Assembly: GCA_049515655.1 (NCBI GenBank) | Contig: JBEKTW010000005.1 | Span: 124,001 to 188,000, forward strand | Length of the DNA stretch: 64,000 nt | Origin: JBEKTW01 sp049515655 | Lineage (GTDB): Bacteria > Bacteroidota > Ignavibacteria > UBA10030 > SZUA-254 | Reading direction: 5' to 3' | Part shown: one piece after another, positions 1 to 9,393 of the stretch | Layout of the letters: each line of letters opens with the position of its first letter | Numbering within the stretch: position 1 is the stretch's first letter | Position numbers and translations under genes: made by a program | The notes under the pieces: generated by a model | The model's input: the letters and a program-made list of their open reading frames with translations, nothing else | What the model was told of the DNA's origin: nothing | Database searches by the model: none

Positions 1-2
1 CC

Positions 3-1772
3 CGGACTTCGTCGGAAGAAATCAAGTGTCCGGATCTGGAGCTCAACGTGCTCCAATCGCTCGACAATGTGACGGATCGCATCACGAAAGCCGTTTCCAG
101 GGCCAAGACCGACAATGAAGCCCTCGAAATGCGGAAAGCCGAATCGGCGAAGATCGAAAAGGAGAGTCTCAAGAAAACGGGCTTGCGCTCCGACGTCATT
201 ACTCTTTACAACGGCGGCGAGTATTGGTTGTACCGGTACAAAAAGTACACAGATGTCCGGCTGGTCTTTGCTCCGGAGGCAGGAGCTGCTTTCTACGGCG
301 GCGATCCGGACAACTTCACGTATCCGCGCTACGACCTGGACATGGCGCTCTTTCGCGTTTACGAAAACGATAAGCCCATTCACCCGGAACACTTTCTGCA
401 GTGGAGTGAAAAAGGCGCGGATGACGGCGAGCTCGTGTTCGCTTCAGGCAATCCCGGTTCCACGCAGCGATCGAGCACCATGGCGCAGCTGGAGTTCATC
501 CGGGATCATAATTTCCCCACGATCATCAAGGCACTTAAGCGCCGCATCGATGCTCTGAAACAATACTCCAAGGGTGGGAAGGAGGAGACGCGCCAGGCCG
601 CCTCCCTGATCTTCGGACTCGAAAACTCCCTGAAGGCCAGTCAGGGCGAATACGAAGGCTTGCTCGACAGAAATATCATGGCGAAGAAGCAAAAGGAAGA
701 AACTGAATTCCGTGCGAAGATCAACGCGAACCCTCAGTGGCAGAAAGATTTCGGGGATGCCTGGGATACGATCGCTGCCGCAAAAAAGAGACATTCTGAG
801 TTGTTCAAGCCCATGTTCTTCCGGGGACTGCGCGGATCCAGGATGGCACAGCTCGCGCTGCTCATCGTCCAGTATGTGTCCGAAGTAAAGAAACCCGACG
901 GCGAGCGGCTCGAAGGATTCCACGACTCGCAGCTTGAGTCGTTCAAGTTCAACCTCTTTTCACCGGCACCCGTCTATCCGAAACTCGAGGAATTCCGATT
1001 AACCGACGGACTTCACGAGTCGATCGAAGAACTCGGGAACGATGATCCCTTTGTCAAAACCGTGTTGAACGGCAAGAGTCCGGCAGATTTCGCGAGAGAA
1101 TTGTTTGCAGGTACAAAGCTGGCGGATCCAGAGTTCCGAAAATCGCTGGTTGAGGGCGGCGAGAAGGCCGTTCAGAAGTCTACAGACCCCATGATCGTCG
1201 CAGCGCGTGCCATCGACCCGATGGTCCGGGAGATGAGGAAAACCTACGAAAAAGAGGTGGAAGCCATTGAAACTGTTGCGGGTGAAAAAATTGGAAAGGC
1301 AGGATTTGCCGTGTACGGAAAATCAACGTATCCAGATGCGAATTTCACGCTACGATTGACGTACGGAAAAGTGAGCGGCTACTCGATGAACGGAACGATC
1401 GCTCCCCCGAAGACGACCTTTTACGGATTGTACGACCGCGCCAACAGCTTCAACATGCAACCCCCGTTCGACCTCGCGCAGCGATATATCGACAGGAAAG
1501 ATAAACTCGATCTGACAACGCCGTTGAACTTCGTCGCATCGCTCGATGTCGTCGGCGGAAACTCGGGGTCTCCAATTATTAACCGGAAGGGCGAACTCGT
1601 CGGACTCGTGTTCGACGGGAACATTGAGAGCCTCGTTGGAACGTACGTGTACGACGAAGAAAAGAACCGGACTGTCGGTGTGCACAGCCAGGCAATGATC
1701 GAAGCACTGCGCAAACTGTACGATGCAGGTCCGTTGGCCGATGAGCTGCAGGGCAAAAACGTCCAGAAGTAG
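3..1772 (+). CDS. S46 family serine peptidase (dipeptidyl-peptidase 7-like), 5'-truncated
   Basis: The reading frame is open from the window edge, so the start and the N-terminal catalytic His segment lie outside. What remains is typical of S46 periplasmic exopeptidases, which cut dipeptides from peptide N-termini. An Asp in 'YPRYDLDMALFRVY' (codon 339-341) fits the catalytic Asp. 'GGNSGSP' carries the nucleophile Ser (codon 1563-1565). The following 'LVFDGN' has Gly where DPP11-type enzymes have Arg, so by family knowledge I infer a DPP7-like preference for hydrophobic P1 residues rather than Asp/Glu. The GTG at 48 is internal, because conserved sequence ('SEEIKCPDLELNVLQS') continues upstream of it. 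A hairpin terminator follows 17 bases after the stop. Family assignment is confident; specificity is inference. Confidence 0.93.
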   Translation, partial: RTSSEEIKCPDLELNVLQSLDNVTDRITKAVSRAKTDNEALEMRKAESAKIEKESLKKTGLRSDVITLYNGGEYWLYRYKKYTDVRLVFAPEAGAAFYGGDPDNFTYPRYDLDMALFRVYENDKPIHPEHFLQWSEKGADDGELVFASGNPGSTQRSSTMAQLEFIRDHNFPTIIKALKRRIDALKQYSKGGKEETRQAASLIFGLENSLKASQGEYEGLLDRNIMAKKQKEETEFRAKINANPQWQKDFGDAWDTIAAAKKRHSELFKPMFFRGLRGSRMAQLALLIVQYVSEVKKPDGERLEGFHDSQLESFKFNLFSPAPVYPKLEEFRLTDGLHESIEELGNDDPFVKTVLNGKSPADFARELFAGTKLADPEFRKSLVEGGEKAVQKSTDPMIVAARAIDPMVREMRKTYEKEVEAIETVAGEKIGKAGFAVYGKSTYPDANFTLRLTYGKVSGYSMNGTIAPPKTTFYGLYDRANSFNMQPPFDLAQRYIDRKDKLDLTTPLNFVASLDVVGGNSGSPIINRKGELVGLVFDGNIESLVGTYVYDEEKNRTVGVHSQAMIEALRKLYDAGPLADELQGKNVQK

Positions 1773-1789
1773 ATCGTTGTAATTCCATC

Positions 1790-1817
1790 GGAGGGTGACT
1801 CATCTATGTCACCCTCC
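1790..1817 (+). terminator. Hairpin terminator after the S46 gene
   Basis: A perfect 10-bp stem, GGAGGGTGAC / GTCACCCTCC, with an 8-base loop sits 17 bases after the S46 stop and is followed by a T-rich run. A GTG that would start the next frame lies inside the stem, which is one reason to place the next gene's start further downstream. Confidence 0.75.
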
Positions 1818-1947
1818 ATTCATTCTATTCCCTCCCGCAAGTGCAACTCACGTGCGAAAATTCCACGGGACACCCACGCTGCCGCCCCTTTTTGAATCTT
1901 TATCGGCCACCGGTCGTATATCTACAGAGATATCCCATCATCAATGC

Positions 1948-3243
1948 ATGTTTGACCTCATACGATACGAGAAAGGAATCACGACGACACGGGCAGGAGT
2001 CACGGAAGTTCCCTCCGACAGCTTGATCTTTAGAATTCATGATTTAAAGAAAAAGGTTTGGGCGATTTGGGAAAACACGCCCTTCCAGGACCCTTGTCTT
2101 GAGGAATTTTACACCGCAGAAGAGCAGAAGAAACATGAAAATGAACTCGATACACTCATCGAGAGAGCCCGTTCTGAGATACAAGCATGGAACGGCGCTG
2201 AACAGGTTGGTCTGGAGCGGATAAGAGAACTGGTGGTTCCCTTCATTGCGGGGTCATCTCATACGACTCACCGCCGACTGCCCGTGGATATTCTGGACAG
2301 TTATTTCTCATCCGCCGTCGAGTTCGTAGGTCAGGCGATGAGGTTTGATGCTCAACTCTCTCAGGATGAGCTTTATCAAGCCCTGAGAAATGTTCTGATC
2401 GTCAACAGCATCCAGACCTATCTGGGTAAGAAAGCGGCGCTGACCCCGTCCGCGTTTGCCTACAGCCTTCTGTACCCATACACCGACAATCTCCTGGATG
2501 ACAAAAGTCTTTCCCGCGTAGACAAGCAGCATTTCCTTTCCACCGTGGAAGAGCTTCTCTTAGCCGAAAAAGTGCACGTCACATCCTCCCGGTCAAAGAA
2601 AATCCAACTCTTACTCACGTACATTGAGACGGAGTTCCCACGCACATCGAACACAAGGGTCCATGAGAGTCTGCTCGCAATTCATCGAGCCCAAAGGCAA
2701 AGTCTGGAGCAACAACAAGGCGGGACATCCCCGAACACTTGCGATACGCTCGGCGTGAGCATGGAAAAAGGGGGCACCTCTGTTTTAGCGGATGCGTATC
2801 TGACCGCGGGAGACCTTTCCGATGATGTTGCTGAGTTTATGTTCGGATATGGCGTCGCCCTGCAATTCATCGACGACCTGCAGGACCTCGAGCAGGATCA
2901 TCGTAATGCCCATGGAACAATCTTCTCGGAGCATATCGGACACCGTTCCATCCAGGAAATCACAAATCGATTATTCAATTTCACTCAACAAATTCTCTGC
3001 GCGAAGGATTTGTTCCCAAGCGCAGACGCCGGGTCGCTATCCGATTTCAGTCTCTTATGTTGCAGGGTGCTCATGTTTGAAGCCGTTGCGCGGGCGGAAC
3101 AATTCTTCACGGATTCGTACCTCAGCGGCCTTGAGCCACATTGCCCGTTCGGCTTCGATTATTTACGGTCGGTTCAGAAAAAGTTAGAAGCAATATCCGA
3201 GCATCTAATTGGTCAGCGGTTGCCGGCCCGCGCGGCTCTTTGA
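1948..3243 (+). CDS. Class I isoprenoid synthase-like protein
   Basis: About 431 residues, mostly helical in character. Two Asp-rich segments resemble the metal-binding motifs of trans-prenyltransferases and class I terpene synthases: 'YTDNLLDD' near residue 180 and 'ALQFIDDLQDLEQD' near residue 305, the second followed by 'HGTIFSEH'. They are spaced roughly as in that superfamily, although the first is degenerate. I infer an isoprenoid-synthase fold that binds a prenyl diphosphate through Mg2+; substrate and product cannot be told. The ATG at 1948 is preferred over an in-frame GTG at 1795, which lies in the preceding terminator stem; no strong ribosome binding site is visible. The gene is alone, with no other terpenoid genes nearby. 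A catalytically dead relative is possible. Confidence 0.62.
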   Translation: MFDLIRYEKGITTTRAGVTEVPSDSLIFRIHDLKKKVWAIWENTPFQDPCLEEFYTAEEQKKHENELDTLIERARSEIQAWNGAEQVGLERIRELVVPFIAGSSHTTHRRLPVDILDSYFSSAVEFVGQAMRFDAQLSQDELYQALRNVLIVNSIQTYLGKKAALTPSAFAYSLLYPYTDNLLDDKSLSRVDKQHFLSTVEELLLAEKVHVTSSRSKKIQLLLTYIETEFPRTSNTRVHESLLAIHRAQRQSLEQQQGGTSPNTCDTLGVSMEKGGTSVLADAYLTAGDLSDDVAEFMFGYGVALQFIDDLQDLEQDHRNAHGTIFSEHIGHRSIQEITNRLFNFTQQILCAKDLFPSADAGSLSDFSLLCCRVLMFEAVARAEQFFTDSYLSGLEPHCPFGFDYLRSVQKKLEAISEHLIGQRLPARAAL

Positions 3244-3294
3244 CCGGGTGAGTTCTGGTGTACTTCGTTAGCGACCCGTGTCCGAAATAGGTTG

Positions 3295-3421
3295 ATTAAG
3301 TTTTTCGCCTTTTAACCCTCACCCCTACCCCCTCTCCCGCTCCTTCGACTTCGCTCAGGACAGGAGCGGGAGAGGGGAATTGAAGGGGAGAGGGTTGTGA
3401 ACGACATAACGATCCAAGGAC
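3295..3421. repeat. Palindromic repeat family A, copy 1
   Basis: A unit of about 125 bp built on a perfect 15-bp stem (CCCCTCTCCCGCTCC / GGAGCGGGAGAGGGG) around a 19-base centre reading ttcgacttcgctcaggaca. Two further copies in reverse orientation lie at 9624-9747 and 34822-34951. Homology runs past the stem on both sides, to 'cataacgatccaagga' at one end and 'aaccctcacccctacc' at the other. It fills the gap between two convergent genes. Confidence 0.85.
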
Positions 3422-3449
3422 TTATAAAAACTATTTGAGTGACACGATA

Positions 3450-4007
3450 CTAACGTCCGGGCCTGGCACTGTCGTCCGGCGAGAAGTCAAGCACGATGGA
3501 ATTCATACAATACCGTTTCCCCGTCGGTGGGGGGCCGTCGTCGAACAGATGCCCCAGATGTGCACCGCATCGACCGCAGAGTACTTCTGTCCTATTCAAG
3601 CCATGCGACGTGTCCGGCTGATACGTAACGCTGTTCTTTCGCAGGGTCTCGAAGAAACTCGGCCAGCCGCATGTGCTGGCAAACTTCGCGTCTGAACGAA
3701 ACAACGCATTGCCGCACGCCGCGCAATAGTACGTACCGATACCCGCATAATTGTAGTACTTACCCGTAAAGGCTTCCTCCGTGGCTTTGTTGCGGGCGAC
3801 CTGGTAGACGCTGTCGGGCAAAACTCTCTTCCAGGCGGAATCCGGGAGGTCGAGAACGGTTGTGTCTGTGCGCGAATAGTACGGGTTCAGCGGGAGCTGT
3901 GTTTGAGAGACCGATCCGCTACCTGTTTTCATTGTCTTCTCCGATTTGTATTGGCAACCGTACATCATCAAAGAGGTAACCGCCAGTATGGCTGCTGTTC
4001 TTATCAT
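3450..4007 (-). CDS. msrB: Peptide-methionine (R)-S-oxide reductase MsrB, lipoprotein form
   Basis: 185 residues. The protein reduces methionine R-sulfoxide in oxidised proteins. Zinc-binding pairs are visible as 'CAAC' and 'CGRC', and the catalytic Cys is in 'RYCMNS' near the end. The N-terminus is hydrophobic and ends in the lipobox-like 'MMYGC', so the enzyme is probably a periplasm-facing lipoprotein, unlike cytosolic MsrB of about 140 residues. Its ATG overlaps the stop of the upstream DUF2723 gene as ATGA, which indicates translational coupling. The C-terminal tail after the catalytic Cys is short and normal for the family. Family assignment is firm; localisation is inferred. Confidence 0.95.
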   Translation of the reverse strand: MIRTAAILAVTSLMMYGCQYKSEKTMKTGSGSVSQTQLPLNPYYSRTDTTVLDLPDSAWKRVLPDSVYQVARNKATEEAFTGKYYNYAGIGTYYCAACGNALFRSDAKFASTCGWPSFFETLRKNSVTYQPDTSHGLNRTEVLCGRCGAHLGHLFDDGPPPTGKRYCMNSIVLDFSPDDSARPGR

Positions 4008-6901
4008 GGCAATTGTCCACTCTTTTGCTGCGCCGCCAACGCTTTATATCGTTCGATTTGCCTCTTCAAACCTGCGTCCTGAGGATAACTCGGAAGAAGT
4101 CGCTCGAGCATTTCTTCTGCCTTTGAGTACTGAGCAGTTTTGTCGTAGGTCTCGAGGAGAATTTGGTAGAGACTGTTGATCTCATTCACATCTGCAGGAT
4201 TCTCACTGAGCCTCGCGAGGACGGATTCTTCAACCTTCCCTGCGGCCTCCCGGAATTTCGCGGTCGCTCCACAGGCGTAGTACATCGATGCCATGTAATA
4301 GTTTTGCATATAGTCCATCTTGACGACATTTCTCGGTGCGACTTGTTCCATACGATTCAGGGTTTTCATGCACATGTCTTTGTCACGCGCTTCGAAAATA
4401 TAGTAAGATGCAAGCATCATAAACGACCCCCTGCAGTTCAGCACCATCCGCTCCTCATTTTCGTCAAAGAAGATCGTGCTGTCATTCAACCCTCTGAAGA
4501 GAAAACCCGGTTGGTACATTTTACTCACGCTCGGAGGCTCCTCAAGAAGATTTCTGCGCATGATCGGTTCGTCGATGGCGTAACGCATACTGCTCGTGAC
4601 GTTTCTCTTTACAGGGGCAAGCCGGCTCGCAAGTCCTTGTATTCTTAGATAGTCGGCTAAACCGATCTTTGCATCCTCTCCACAGGTATTCGCAAAATAG
4701 ATAGGTCTCTGCCACGCATTCCCCATGACGATCTCCCGCACCATGACATCCTGCATCCTGATTGCACCGATGGTTCCGTAACTTAGTGTCGGCGGCATGG
4801 TGAAAGTGATCGCACCGTTTCTCACAACTGACGTATCAGTGACCTGATACGCATCGATGACCTCGCGAGGGACGGGAAGCTTCAATTCCTGCGCCACCCA
4901 CTGCACCGGCTGATACTGGAGTCTGTCAAGGGCATCGTCGCTCAGGCTGATTTTGACTGCCGCAGCGCCGTACGGAGTGTCATGTTTCAACTGCCTGGCG
5001 TACCAACCGGTATTCACCAGGCTAAGGTTGACGATCCGGACGTCGCGCCTGATCCCCTCAACGTCCTGCAGATACCACAGAGGGAACGTATCGTTATCGC
5101 CGCCCGTAAACAGGATCGCATTCGGAGCACAGGTTTGCAAAAGGTCGTAAGCATAATCCCATGGGACCCAGTTCTTCGACCGGTCATGGGTGAAGTAGTT
5201 CGTTTGCAGCATCCTCCCCGGAATGAGGATAGTCCCCAGAACGAGGATGCCGGCGAATACCGATGTTGCTTTCCCCGGCGTAAAGGATTTCTTCTCGATC
5301 ACATCGAGCAAGCCGCGGATACCCAGGGAGATCCAGAGAGCGAAGACAAAATAAGACCCCGCATAGAAATAGTCCCTCTCACGGGGCTGCATTTCCTGCC
5401 CATTAGGATAGAACAGGATACCGTATCCCATAAGAATGAACAGCACGAGAAACGATGACGCCATTTTCCAATCCTTCCGAAAATGGAAGTACACCCCCAA
5501 TAATCCTGCAAGAAACGGGATCCCGTATAACTGTTTCCAGTTTACACCCGTGTCCTGGATTGTCGACTCCCGACCGGCGAAATTCCACAGCAGGTAGCGA
5601 TTGTACATATGGTCGATCTGGTAGCGCCAAAAGAAATCAAGGTCGCTCTTGTAGTTCGTCCATGTGCGCTGATGCTGCGGTTCGCCGGACCATCGTCGCT
5701 TAAATATCGGCCAATCACCGTACTGTTCCCGGTTGAGATATTCGACCAAGCGTGAGAAGCTCACCGGCTGATTCTCATTCATGGCAGGATGCTGGTTTGC
5801 CCTGATGATGGTCGTTGTGAAGGTTGTAAATCCCAGGATATTCAGCATGACGGAAAATACGACAACCGCCAGAAGTGTTCTCTTTTTCTTGATCGACCAA
5901 TAAACGATGTACGAGAGCACGGCCAGGAAGATGGCAAGGACAACGATCCCTTTTAGACTGCTGTCATCCGCGAGGAGGCGCAGCAGACTCGGCAGCAGCT
6001 TGAATATGCCGCCGAAAGAAACGGCGAGCGCAATCCCCCCGAAAAGAATCGGCGAATAAAAAGAATCCTTTTTGATGACTTTCTTCCAGAAGAGCCCGAC
6101 GATGACTGCGCTCACTGCACCCATGATCAAGATGAAGTTTGTGTCGTACCCCTTGTATTCCTCGGGGGACGGCGGCTGCTGCGACGTCTCATTATTCCAC
6201 ATTGCAAGAGCAATTACGAGGAGCACAATGCAGTGTCCGAGAAAAATGAAGGCGGTCGTTTTGCAATGGTGGTTGTCGGTAACGTATCGCTTGAAAACCA
6301 CTACCATTACGACAGTGACAATCGAGAGGACGCTCATTAAGTGCACACCGGGGGAAAGTCCGATAAGGTAAGCAATCAGCAACAAGTATCTCCAGCTTTT
6401 CCGTTCCTCCGATTTTTCGTACCATAGCAGCGTTAACCATACGATAAGCGAGAACAATAGCGTGCTCGCCGCAAAATAGTTGCTCTCAACACCGTTAAAC
6501 CAAACCGAATCACAGAATGAAAACGCCAGGGCACCGATTGCCGCAGAAAAATATGTGCCGCACGCAGAGAGCAGATTTTGAGGCTCTGCTCCTTTATAGA
6601 TTTTCATGAGACGGACCGCGATGAGATAAAGCAACAACACTGAGAAGGCGCTTGCAACGACAGAAACGGTATTCATCCTGAATCCGATATTTCCCGGAAG
6701 CGGCAACAAATAGAACATGTGTCCGACAAGCGAGAACAGCGGACCCCCGGGAGGATGCGGCACCTCCAGAGCGTATGCGGCGGCAGAAAGCTCACCCGGA
6801 TCCCAGAAGGACACCGACGGCTGCGCAGTCATGAAGAATTGAATCAGCGAGATCAGAAAAACTGAAGCCGCTATGAGGCGGTGGAAGAACTTATTACTCA
6901 T
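4004..6901 (-). CDS. DUF2723 multi-pass membrane protein (TMEM260-like, GT-C type)
   Basis: 965 residues. The first part is strongly hydrophobic with many transmembrane segments. The N-terminal signature 'FWDPGELSAAAYALEVPHPPG' (Asp34, Glu37) is characteristic of DUF2723 proteins, which include human TMEM260, reported as a protein O-mannosyltransferase. The C-terminal third is soluble, with TPR-like helices near residues 820-955. By family I infer a lipid-linked-sugar-dependent O-glycosyltransferase acting at the periplasmic face of the inner membrane; the acceptor is unknown. It shares a 4-base overlap with the downstream msrB. A divergent promoter region of about 200 bases separates it from the DUF5916 gene. 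Membership is firm, activity inferred. Confidence 0.9.
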   Translation of the reverse strand: MSNKFFHRLIAASVFLISLIQFFMTAQPSVSFWDPGELSAAAYALEVPHPPGGPLFSLVGHMFYLLPLPGNIGFRMNTVSVVASAFSVLLLYLIAVRLMKIYKGAEPQNLLSACGTYFSAAIGALAFSFCDSVWFNGVESNYFAASTLLFSLIVWLTLLWYEKSEERKSWRYLLLIAYLIGLSPGVHLMSVLSIVTVVMVVVFKRYVTDNHHCKTTAFIFLGHCIVLLVIALAMWNNETSQQPPSPEEYKGYDTNFILIMGAVSAVIVGLFWKKVIKKDSFYSPILFGGIALAVSFGGIFKLLPSLLRLLADDSSLKGIVVLAIFLAVLSYIVYWSIKKKRTLLAVVVFSVMLNILGFTTFTTTIIRANQHPAMNENQPVSFSRLVEYLNREQYGDWPIFKRRWSGEPQHQRTWTNYKSDLDFFWRYQIDHMYNRYLLWNFAGRESTIQDTGVNWKQLYGIPFLAGLLGVYFHFRKDWKMASSFLVLFILMGYGILFYPNGQEMQPRERDYFYAGSYFVFALWISLGIRGLLDVIEKKSFTPGKATSVFAGILVLGTILIPGRMLQTNYFTHDRSKNWVPWDYAYDLLQTCAPNAILFTGGDNDTFPLWYLQDVEGIRRDVRIVNLSLVNTGWYARQLKHDTPYGAAAVKISLSDDALDRLQYQPVQWVAQELKLPVPREVIDAYQVTDTSVVRNGAITFTMPPTLSYGTIGAIRMQDVMVREIVMGNAWQRPIYFANTCGEDAKIGLADYLRIQGLASRLAPVKRNVTSSMRYAIDEPIMRRNLLEEPPSVSKMYQPGFLFRGLNDSTIFFDENEERMVLNCRGSFMMLASYYIFEARDKDMCMKTLNRMEQVAPRNVVKMDYMQNYYMASMYYACGATAKFREAAGKVEESVLARLSENPADVNEINSLYQILLETYDKTAQYSKAEEMLERLLPSYPQDAGLKRQIERYKALAAQQKSGQLP

Positions 6902-7103
6902 ACTATCCTTTTAGAGTTACAATGTTGAGAAAACTGCCATTTACGGAGACATAGCCGTTGCCTCTCAGCCGATTGCCGTACAAACTTACCAAATCCTCCG
7001 GCAAAGGTCAAATTGAACACATGTCCTGTGATGGTTCCTGATCGCTGAGTGCAACAAAGTATGGATGTTTCGCGTACTTCCCCTATATACCAGTACACAC
7101 AGG

Positions 7104-9362
7104 ATGACATTAAAAACAACGACATATCAAAATCTCTTCACTGTACTGTTCTTTGCCGTCATGCTCTTCCGGGTTGAAGGGGTCGCGGCTGACGTGATGG
7201 ACTCCTCCAAGATGAGAATAGAGGCCATAAGGATAGACGAGGACATCAAACTTTCGGGGAAGCTCGACGACCCACGCTGGAGTCTGTCGCGGCCGTCGGA
7301 GATGAGCTATGAGGTCACACCCGGGGAAAACACTCCGGCCCCCCAGCGGACGACTGTCCGGGTCATGTACAACTCGCGGTATCTGTATTTCGGTTTCGAA
7401 TGTAAAGACACACATCCATCCGATATCCGGGCGCACATCACTGACCGGGACAAAGCCTTTGACGATGATTGGGTCATGATCATCCTTGATACCTACGGGG
7501 ACTATCAGCGATCGTATGAAATGGCGGTCAATCCTTATGGAATTCAGGGGGACCTTCTTCGGACAGCAAATGACGAAGATGTGAATTTCGACGCGGTGTG
7601 GGAATCGGCCGCGGCAATCGACGACTCCGGATGGACGGCGGTGATGGCATTCCCTTTCAAGAGCCTGCGCTTCCCGTCAAAGCCCGTCCAGCGATGGGTT
7701 GTGGAGTTTATCAGAAATTACCCGAGAGCAAGCCGGGTACAAATATCGTGGGTTCCGATCGACCGCAATAACCCCTGTCTTCAGTGCCAGGCGGGAATGA
7801 TCGAAGGGATCAGGGATGTTGAGCGATCCACCTCCATCGACCTCCTCCCCTACGTTGTCGGCCAGCAGAGTGATGCACTCAACGACGCTTCTAATCCGGC
7901 GTCAGGATTTGAGAACGGCAAGGTAACGGGACGGGCAGGAGGCGGTGTCCGCTACGCCCCGACTCCCGATTTTGCGGTTGAAGGAGTATACAATCCGGAT
8001 TTCAGCCAGGTCGAATCGGATGCAACGCAAATAAGCGTCAACTCGAATTTTGCGTTGTTCTATCCCGAGAAGCGCCCCTTCTTCCTCGTGGGAGCCGACA
8101 TGTTCCAGAATCACACTCAGACGTTTTACTCCCGGACCATCAACAACCCCGTCGGAGCTGCGCGGGTGATCGGAAAAACGGGGTCGCTGTCGTTTTCGTA
8201 CCTCGCAGCATCAGACCGGAACACGCCGTTCATCATCCCCGGCGAGGAGACGAGCGATTACATCGCGACAGACCTTCAGTCTATCTCAAACGTCGCCCGA
8301 GCACGCTACGACTTTGGGAAAGAAACCTTTCTCGGAGGGATGGTTACGACGCGCAACACCGGGGCGGCTCACAACTACCTCGGGGGAATTGACTGGAATT
8401 ACAAGTTCTGGGAGAATTACTATTTTGGCGGAGAAATTTTTTACACGGACACAAGGGAAGTAAACGACACCACGGTCTTCTCGGACACGAGATCACTCGG
8501 CAGCACCGGTAATGATGCCTCATTCAATGGGGAGCACTTCTCCGGGGCGTCCACGACGCTGCTCCTCCAGCGCAACGCGCGCGATTACAGCTTCGGCCTC
8601 CAGTACGTCGACCGGGCACCGACGTTCCAGGCGCAGGATGGGTTCGTCCCGAATAACAATCTTCGCACACTCTACCTTCAGCAGCAGTATTCGTTCTACC
8701 CGAACAATGCATGGCTCGACCAATGGTCAATCTCGCTCAACAACGGTCTCCACTACAATTACGATGGAGTTCGCAAAGAACTCTGGGCCGTTCCCAACTT
8801 GTACGCCCAGTTCAAGGGTCAAACGAATATCAATATTAACTACCTGGCGGTAAATGACGAGCTGTACAAAGGTGTCTGGTTCACAGGAGTCAACCGAACA
8901 GAGATAACCGTCAACTCTCGTCCCTCAAGCCTTCTGACGCTCAACTTCGACGGAGCGTTCGGACAGTTCATTAAACGCGTCGACGCACCGGACGTGGGAC
9001 GCGGGCATACTATCAGTACGACTGCACAGGTCAAGCCCACATCACAACTGGAGATCGACCTCTCCTACTCGCGGGCACGGTTGGCGAGCATAACGACCGG
9101 AGACCTTTTCTATGACGGGTATATCGCGAGGGCAACCGGAATATATCAGTTTACCAACGAAGTTTTCCTCCGCATGATCGGGCAATACGACGAATTTTCG
9201 GGAGAAATCGACTTTTATCCGCTCGTGAGCTACAAACTCAATCCCTACACCATATTCTACGCGGGTTCGACGTACACTTTTTCAGATTTTGGGGAACCGT
9301 ACGGCATAACGAAAACCGCCCGACAGTACTTTGTGAAGCTTCAGTATCTGATCAGGAGCTGA
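7104..9362 (+). CDS. DUF5916 outer-membrane protein with CBM9-like N-terminal domain
   Basis: About 752 residues from the ATG at 7104, which gives a clean signal peptide ('LFTVLFFAVMLFRVEGVAAD'); an in-frame ATG at 7065 would add 13 non-signal residues. Residues ~35-230 resemble the carbohydrate-binding family 9-like module ('KLDDPRW', 'LYFGFECKD', 'DDDWVMIILDT'). The rest resembles the DUF5916 domain: alternating aromatic and polar residues, ending in 'YFVKLQYLIRS', which fits an outer-membrane beta-barrel with a C-terminal aromatic. Function is not established for the family; binding or passage of a glycan or oligomer is a guess. It is divergently transcribed from the DUF2723 gene and no operon partner follows. 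Confidence 0.85.
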   Translation: MTLKTTTYQNLFTVLFFAVMLFRVEGVAADVMDSSKMRIEAIRIDEDIKLSGKLDDPRWSLSRPSEMSYEVTPGENTPAPQRTTVRVMYNSRYLYFGFECKDTHPSDIRAHITDRDKAFDDDWVMIILDTYGDYQRSYEMAVNPYGIQGDLLRTANDEDVNFDAVWESAAAIDDSGWTAVMAFPFKSLRFPSKPVQRWVVEFIRNYPRASRVQISWVPIDRNNPCLQCQAGMIEGIRDVERSTSIDLLPYVVGQQSDALNDASNPASGFENGKVTGRAGGGVRYAPTPDFAVEGVYNPDFSQVESDATQISVNSNFALFYPEKRPFFLVGADMFQNHTQTFYSRTINNPVGAARVIGKTGSLSFSYLAASDRNTPFIIPGEETSDYIATDLQSISNVARARYDFGKETFLGGMVTTRNTGAAHNYLGGIDWNYKFWENYYFGGEIFYTDTREVNDTTVFSDTRSLGSTGNDASFNGEHFSGASTTLLLQRNARDYSFGLQYVDRAPTFQAQDGFVPNNNLRTLYLQQQYSFYPNNAWLDQWSISLNNGLHYNYDGVRKELWAVPNLYAQFKGQTNININYLAVNDELYKGVWFTGVNRTEITVNSRPSSLLTLNFDGAFGQFIKRVDAPDVGRGHTISTTAQVKPTSQLEIDLSYSRARLASITTGDLFYDGYIARATGIYQFTNEVFLRMIGQYDEFSGEIDFYPLVSYKLNPYTIFYAGSTYTFSDFGEPYGITKTARQYFVKLQYLIRS

Positions 9363-9393
9363 GAGGAGTTAGCATCATATCACTCAAACAGTT

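Noticed and set aside
1795..1947. An N-terminal extension of the isoprenoid-synthase-like protein from a GTG at 1795
   Set aside because: The start lies inside the terminator stem of the preceding gene and the extra residues are not protein-like in composition.
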